Below are positions 60,501 to 64,000 of a DNA stretch of 64,000 nucleotides, piece by piece. Position numbers and translations under genes: made by a program. Numbering within the stretch: the first letter of the stretch is position 1; every line of letters begins with the position of its first letter. The DNA is from Bdellovibrionaceae bacterium UBA2339 (GTDB taxonomy: Bacteria; Bdellovibrionota; Bdellovibrionia; Bdellovibrionales; JAMPXM01), in NCBI GenBank assembly GCA_002344785.1, contig DDUL01000009.1, positions 1 to 64,000 on the forward strand, given 5' to 3'. Below the pieces are notes generated by a model, which worked only from the letters and a program-made list of their open reading frames with translations, was not told the origin of the DNA and did no database searches.

Positions 60501-60574
60501 AAGTCCGTCGTCGGGATCAAAGTGTCATCAAGATCCAAGATGAAGTGTCGGGCGACGGATGAGGTTTCTTTCAT
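57533..60574 (-). CDS. HAD hydrolase-coiled coil-GAF-PAS-HisKA fusion with degenerate ATPase domain
   Basis: 1,013 residues; ATGA overlap with the amidase gene fixes ATG 60574. Residues 1-260 are a HAD hydrolase: ILDLDDTLIP with Asp14/16, HLVTAGDES, and SIGNRVDTDLGEAKLLGWKTI with the acidic loop. Residues 310-430 read like a second, receiver-like Rossmann unit. A coiled coil (about 440-500), a GAF-like domain (about 510-610) and a PAS with GQVCYRVMFG...CEGCP follow. HisKA is intact (GTIGSSIAHQLNNPIGGML). The ATPase part has no G1 DxGxG and no G2; only NPLAQAVRAALLAV and IVHEHGGTFEL remain. Probably a sensor that does not bind ATP by itself. It precedes the NtrC-type regulator. Confidence 0.85.
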   Translation of the reverse strand: MKETSSVARHFILDLDDTLIPTTDFLLPVALQDVAAALTRAVHVPVQAADLLAARRAALIEAPRRDPWAQTLHAVGLLPLDSANSAPDSGPGAGASTAPRASTGSQGGEHQLIRVAREAFYVRQVESVIPSFGAENFLRFLTERGQIHLVTAGDESTQLRKVELFIQNFWPTGFRSVKVVKSGSQHKHKAFREIEERERAMAGASSVIEFWSIGNRVDTDLGEAKLLGWKTIWIQQGEHAPMIPIQAHERPDFSFINLDEAQKGLRLVLPSSAEPRTSPPTRATGVGSKAASSSIVLIGGTELHELAEEWGADHFTSLEDFRRDFEPMLRDGSGLDLNSFAADAIAIDAGCAGREARALRDLLSKLEVSGLPTQCLLVGPMSEETLLASRGLRIWAQIPSWENREHLLQELFEASGEAREERQNRESLQLYHAHNEELERLSSELEQRVLSRRNELAESSSKLQASQRRNEVLQRALTGVHLAKGVAEMERVLLQALGEFPGVNWVRIAFQSLSRLENPAPLGQLADHVHTISLGEVGPTPLGHLHFGRTADRPFRSDERALLTSVGEAVALAVRRLQTKVRLEQIKREWEETFNAIVDPVAVFDEQLRLVRGNRALAQRAQQFGLTRETMIGQVCYRVMFGRSTACEGCPVAEDRDGHRGRLPSTSSPRQFRIHEVQKGERLTFEASARPIQYLSSEADVEGGSDAGGESLFVHLYRDISESLKFERRILESSKMAELGTIGSSIAHQLNNPIGGMLSHIQLLLMDLDRLEFQTAQQRDELRVELKEMEAGTRRCGQIVQDLLGFTRRSHEAEASPQELMDILRQAIKITELQTRSRGVRFTVEVAPELEAAQITGYFNPLAQAVRAALLAVVPSQLRDHVIRLRLATERRASNESALSSSAGEAQMLRLEIGLKLEGLHQEVGSPSASSATNSVTSTEVQGARIDANGTTGERREAPKSELENLDLTVAEQIVHEHGGTFELRPGPPRQILIRLPRSPVLSDSTLASPPKI

Positions 60575-61356
60575 GACTTCGCGCCTCGATCGCTCAAGTC
60601 GCGAAAGATCTCTTGCATCCCCAAAGCAAAGCGCGGCCACACTTCATCCAAATCGCGAAGCCCATTGTGACGGTCGCGCTCTTCAATGCAAATCACAGGA
60701 ATTCGTAAATCGTGCCACGCATAGCGACTGAGTGAGCCCGGCGTTGGATAACCGATTTCGGGTTTGAGTTCGTAACCAGAAGCGCGCGCCAAGCGCTCAC
60801 CATCGAGCAGCGCGCGATCACCCGTAGCCACAACACAAGGCTCCCATGAATGACAATGAATGATGAGTCGCGGATTGAAATCGCGAATCAACTCCACCAC
60901 GCCTTGAACTTCGATTTCGCTCGCGGCCGACGGACCAGGATTGTAGCGCTCGCCTTTGCTCGTCGTCGTCCAATCCGACGAGGGGTAGTTCCGATTCAAA
61001 TCCACTCCGCGCCCATTCACGCGTTGATCCGCGGCGAAGCCGTCGACATTCAAGCAAGGAATGAGAAGCCAAGGACACAGTGTTTCGCCTGCGGCCTCGG
61101 CCGTCAGCAACCATCGCAGCGTCTCTTCGGCCAAGCGCACGCCTTCAGGTTCATCGCCGTGCACGCCGCCCATGAGGAGAATTGGCCGAGTTCGCCGCAA
61201 TCCATCCACGTTCGCCGAGGCGAGTAACTCAATCGCGGTTCCGCGCGAGGTTTTTTTCCAACATGGCCAATGCCGTGTTGTGGACAAAAGGGCACGAGGC
61301 GCGGGGCGCGTGGCGCCGCTCGGCCTGGAAACTGGGGAATTGCCGCGTTCATCCAT
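60571..61356 (-). CDS. M14-family zinc peptidase, murein-peptide amidase (MpaA)-like
   Basis: 261 residues. Metal and catalytic residues of the carboxypeptidase fold: His and Glu in LMGGVHGDEPEGVRLAEE, Arg/Asn in VDLNRNYPS, His in LIIHCHSWEP, GSLSRYAWHDL and catalytic Glu in ICIEERDRHNG. No signal peptide, consistent with a cytoplasmic MpaA-like enzyme that trims muropeptides during cell-wall recycling. Upstream of the sensor fusion (ATGA) and divergent from glmU, so cell-wall recycling and UDP-GlcNAc synthesis meet here. Overlap with succinylglutamate desuccinylase families leaves the substrate open. Confidence 0.85.
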   Translation of the reverse strand: MDERGNSPVSRPSGATRPAPRALLSTTRHWPCWKKTSRGTAIELLASANVDGLRRTRPILLMGGVHGDEPEGVRLAEETLRWLLTAEAAGETLCPWLLIPCLNVDGFAADQRVNGRGVDLNRNYPSSDWTTTSKGERYNPGPSAASEIEVQGVVELIRDFNPRLIIHCHSWEPCVVATGDRALLDGERLARASGYELKPEIGYPTPGSLSRYAWHDLRIPVICIEERDRHNGLRDLDEVWPRFALGMQEIFRDLSDRGAKS

Positions 61357-61413
61357 AACTCGATTTTGCGGATTCCTTGCCGCACTTGTCGAGCGGCATT
61401 AACCTGCAATGCG

Positions 61414-62997
61414 ATGTCAAAACACGAAAAGTCCAAAAGCTCGCCTCTTTCTGCTTCAGCCTCGTCCTCAAGTTCGGATCGGGGCGGAGGAAAAAGTGAG
61501 GCTCAAGATCCCAGTCGGGCCGCGTCGGGCAAGTCGCAATCCGCGTTCACGCCACTGACGGCGATTGTCCTCGCCGCCGGCAAGGGCACGCGCATGAAGT
61601 CGCCCTTGCCCAAAGTCCTACATCCTGTCGCGGGATTGCCGATGATCATGCGCGTGATGACAGCGGCTCGCGATGCCGGCTGCCGCGAGCTGCGCATCGT
61701 TGTGGGTCACGGCGAAGCTTTGGTTCGCAAAGTTGTCGAGCCTCTTGGCGGACTGTGCTTTCAGCAGAAAGAGCAGCGTGGAACTGCGGATGCCGTGCGG
61801 GCCGCCGACATCGAGTCGATCGAAGGACTTGTGCTGGTTCTTTGCGGAGATGCTCCGCTGGTGACCGCCGATGATCTCAAGGCTTTGGTCCAGGAATTCA
61901 AAGATCGTCGCCTGGATGTCGCCGTCATCACCTCTCGCCTGAAGCGACCCGCTTCTCTCGGTCGCATCATTCGGCAGCCCTTGGGATCCGTCGACGGACC
62001 GCTGCGCGCGATTGTCGAAGCCAGTGATGCCTCGGCGGAAACTCTGCGCGTGCGCGAAGTGAATAGCGGCGCCTACATCCTCAAGGCTGAAGCTCTGCGC
62101 GAGCTTTTGCCACGCATCGACAACAAAAATTCCAAGGGCGAGTTCTACTTCACCGACATCATCACGCTCGCGATCGAAGCTGGACACAAGGTGGATGCGC
62201 TTCGCACGCGTCCCGCTGTGGCGTTTGGCGTGAATTCACAAGCTGAGTTGGCCGCGGCCTCGCGCGTGGTGTTCAACCGCAATCGACAGCGTCTCATGGC
62301 CGAAGGCGTGGTGATGTTGGATCCGTCGACGGTCTACGCCGAGGACGAAGTGCAAATCGGCTCAGGCAGCGTCGTGTATCCGAACGTCATGCTTCGCGGG
62401 CGCACGCGAATCGGCGCCTATTGTGTGTTGGAGCCCGGCACGCACATTCTTTCGTCGACTCTCGGCGATGGTGTGCATGTGAAGTCAGGTTGCTACATCG
62501 ATCACGCGCAGCTTGAGAATCGCGTTTCGATCGGACCTTACGCGCATCTGCGACCGGACACGATTCTTCGCGAAGAATCGCATGTGGGTAACTTCGTGGA
62601 AATGAAGAAGACCGACTTCGGCGCGCGCTCCAAAGCCGGTCACCTGACTTATTTGGGCGACGCCACGGTGGGGCAAGATGTGAACATTGGTTGCGGAACC
62701 ATCACCTGCAACTATGCGCCCGACCGTAAAAAGTATCGCACCATCATCGGCGACGGCAGCTTCGTTGGCAGCGACGTGCAATTCGTCGCGCCGATCAACA
62801 TCGGTAAGGACGCGACCATCGCATCGGGATCGACGATCACCGAAGACGTCCCGGAGCGTGCGCTCGCGATTGCGCGCGGTCGGCAAGTGAACAAGCCCGA
62901 GTGGTCGCCCAAACGCGATGTGACGACGTCGGCGGGCGGTGAGCCGTCGGTGACTTCGACCACAGCGCAGTCCTCGTCGACGGACAAGAAACGCTAA
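61414..62997 (+). CDS. glmU: bifunctional UDP-GlcNAc pyrophosphorylase / GlcN-1-P acetyltransferase
   Basis: 527 residues from ATG 61414, about 70 longer than usual because of Ser-rich ends (about 1-40 and 495-527). Pyrophosphorylase: AIVLAAGKGTRMKSPLPKVL, QKEQRGTADAV, LVLCGDAPL and REVNSGAYIL. Acetyltransferase: left-handed beta-helix hexapeptides, LRPDTILREESHVGNFVEMK, KAGHLTYLGDATVG and GTITCNYAPDRKKYRTIIGD, including the conserved Lys and Asn. Makes UDP-GlcNAc for peptidoglycan and lipopolysaccharide. Followed 14 bases later by glmS, the enzyme two steps earlier in the same pathway. Confidence 0.97.
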   Translation: MSKHEKSKSSPLSASASSSSSDRGGGKSEAQDPSRAASGKSQSAFTPLTAIVLAAGKGTRMKSPLPKVLHPVAGLPMIMRVMTAARDAGCRELRIVVGHGEALVRKVVEPLGGLCFQQKEQRGTADAVRAADIESIEGLVLVLCGDAPLVTADDLKALVQEFKDRRLDVAVITSRLKRPASLGRIIRQPLGSVDGPLRAIVEASDASAETLRVREVNSGAYILKAEALRELLPRIDNKNSKGEFYFTDIITLAIEAGHKVDALRTRPAVAFGVNSQAELAAASRVVFNRNRQRLMAEGVVMLDPSTVYAEDEVQIGSGSVVYPNVMLRGRTRIGAYCVLEPGTHILSSTLGDGVHVKSGCYIDHAQLENRVSIGPYAHLRPDTILREESHVGNFVEMKKTDFGARSKAGHLTYLGDATVGQDVNIGCGTITCNYAPDRKKYRTIIGDGSFVGSDVQFVAPINIGKDATIASGSTITEDVPERALAIARGRQVNKPEWSPKRDVTTSAGGEPSVTSTTAQSSSTDKKR

Positions 62998-63011
62998 AGA
63001 GGCAAACAAGT

Positions 63012-64000
63012 ATGTGCGGAATTGTCGGCTACTGGGGAAGCAAAGATCCGAAGCAAGTGATTGTCGATGGCCTCAAGCGCCTCGAGTATCGCGGCTATGA
63101 CAGCGCGGGCATCGCCGTGCTGGATCAAGTGCAAGGGCAGCCGAAGTTTCGTGTTGTTCGCGCGCAAGGCAAGCTCATGGAGTTGTCGCGTAAGCTCGAG
63201 CAGGAAAAGTTCTCCGGACAGATCGGCATTGGTCACACACGTTGGGCCACGCACGGTGTCCCGAGTGAGCGCAATGCGCACCCGCATTCCATCGGCGGTG
63301 TGACCCTCGTGCACAACGGCATCATCGAAAACTATCAGGAGATTCGTCAGGAGCTGGCAGCACAAGGGAGTCAGTTTCTCTCCGACACAGATTCAGAGCT
63401 TGTCGCACATTTGCTGTCTCACGAAGTGAAGCAGACAGGTGATCTGCATGCGGCGGTCTTGAAGGTGTGGCCGCGCCTGATCGGCGCCTACGCGATCGTC
63501 GCCGTGTGGGAGCAACAGCCCGACGTCATGGTCGCGTTCAAAAACGGCCCGCCGCTCGTGCTGGGTGTTGGTGATGGTGAAATCGTTGTCGCGAGTGACG
63601 TGCAGGCCATCATCTCCACCACCAAGCGCGTCGTGTATCTGAATGACAACGAAGTCGTGAAGGTCAAAGGCGCAAATTACGAAATCACGGATCATCAAGG
63701 TCGGAAGCTCAAGAAGGACATCGTCACCATTGATTGGTCGGCCGACCTCGTTGAAAAAGCGGGCTTCAATCATTTCATGCTCAAGGAAATTCATGAGCAA
63801 CCTCGTGCCGTCGCCAATGCCATGGCCCCGCACGTCGACCTGGAGAATCAAAGCGTTCGCCTGACCGGCTTAGGTTTTTCCGCACAAAGCTTCGATGAAA
63901 TTTCCAAGCTCGACAGCAAAGTCGATCAAGCCTTGAGCTTTGAGAAACTCAAGAACATCGATCGCATATTCATCATCGCTTGCGGAACCAGTCACTATGC
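63012..64000 (+). CDS. glmS: glutamine-fructose-6-phosphate aminotransferase, 3' end outside window
   Basis: Partial, 329 codons visible and open to the edge. It starts MCGIVGYWG with Cys as residue 2, the N-terminal nucleophile of the glutaminase domain. LEYRGYDSAGIA, GHTRWATHG and VHNGIIENY are GlmS class II amidotransferase motifs; the first isomerase segment (RIFIIACGTSHY) is reached at the window end. It supplies glucosamine-6-phosphate from fructose-6-phosphate and glutamine. AGAGG lies ten bases upstream of the start; it is in one operon with glmU. Confidence 0.97.
   Translation, partial: MCGIVGYWGSKDPKQVIVDGLKRLEYRGYDSAGIAVLDQVQGQPKFRVVRAQGKLMELSRKLEQEKFSGQIGIGHTRWATHGVPSERNAHPHSIGGVTLVHNGIIENYQEIRQELAAQGSQFLSDTDSELVAHLLSHEVKQTGDLHAAVLKVWPRLIGAYAIVAVWEQQPDVMVAFKNGPPLVLGVGDGEIVVASDVQAIISTTKRVVYLNDNEVVKVKGANYEITDHQGRKLKKDIVTIDWSADLVEKAGFNHFMLKEIHEQPRAVANAMAPHVDLENQSVRLTGLGFSAQSFDEISKLDSKVDQALSFEKLKNIDRIFIIACGTSHY

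Noticed and set aside
1..64000. CRISPR array, insertion sequence, prophage or integrative element
   Set aside because: No regularly spaced repeats, transposase, integrase or phage structural gene was seen; the single tRNA has no duplicated 3' end nearby.

Overview
The window looks like a chromosomal segment of a free-living, flagellated Gram-negative bacterium of the Bdellovibrio type (Bdellovibrionota/Oligoflexia). This rests on gene content, not on a marker gene: a lipoprotein box ending FQNC, two near-identical short flagellins, prepilins with CPxG...C tail repeats, multi-PAS kinases, an NtrC-type regulator and many exported proteins without a recognisable family. Coding density is high, with many ATGA/GTGA start-stop overlaps. 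I see no insertion sequence, prophage, rRNA operon or CRISPR array. One tRNA (Leu, CAG) is present.

Layout. 1-4.6 kb (minus): an envelope operon with a thioredoxin-like protein, three related Cys-rich prepilins and two tandem exported CxC proteins resembling the copper chaperone Cox11. 5-9.7 kb: an outer-membrane barrel protein with a 13-bp tandem repeat in its leader, a multi-PAS histidine kinase and a His-rich cation diffusion facilitator. 9.8-18 kb: tRNA-Leu, RNase R, UbiB-like kinase, fatty-acid hydroxylase, CapA-like protein and a ferritin-like protein. 17.9-21.4 kb (minus): a large copper monooxygenase lipoprotein with two haem c motifs, overlapping a SCO-type copper chaperone. 21.8-24 kb: two flagellins with candidate sigma-28 promoters. 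24.2-28.8 kb: two paralogous small proteins, an XRE regulator, an OmpR-like regulator, a haem-oxygenase-like putative di-iron protein and two uncertain genes. 28.8-33.4 kb (minus): three large exported proteins of unknown function. 34-43.3 kb: HAMP protein, HD phosphohydrolase, thyA-folA, an acyl-CoA dehydrogenase/SDR/thiolase operon and purD.

43.3-55 kb is the most unusual part: P450, acyl-AMP ligase, MBOAT acyltransferase, stand-alone acyl carrier protein, haem-oxygenase-like putative oxidase, spermidine-synthase-like enzyme, PaiB-like flavoprotein, a possible methyltransferase and a UnbV/UnbU pair otherwise best known from enediyne clusters. The ligase, MBOAT and carrier protein repeat the logic of the Dlt system, so I propose an undescribed small-molecule or envelope-modifying pathway. 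55-60.6 kb carries an NtrC-family regulator and a 1,013-residue HAD-coiled coil-GAF-PAS-HisKA fusion whose ATPase domain has lost its ATP-binding motifs. The window closes with an M14 amidase/carboxypeptidase, glmU and the start of glmS, which together supply UDP-GlcNAc for the envelope.

All identifications come from reading motifs; no database search was run. Starts were chosen from ribosome-binding sites and overlaps, and are noted where they are uncertain.
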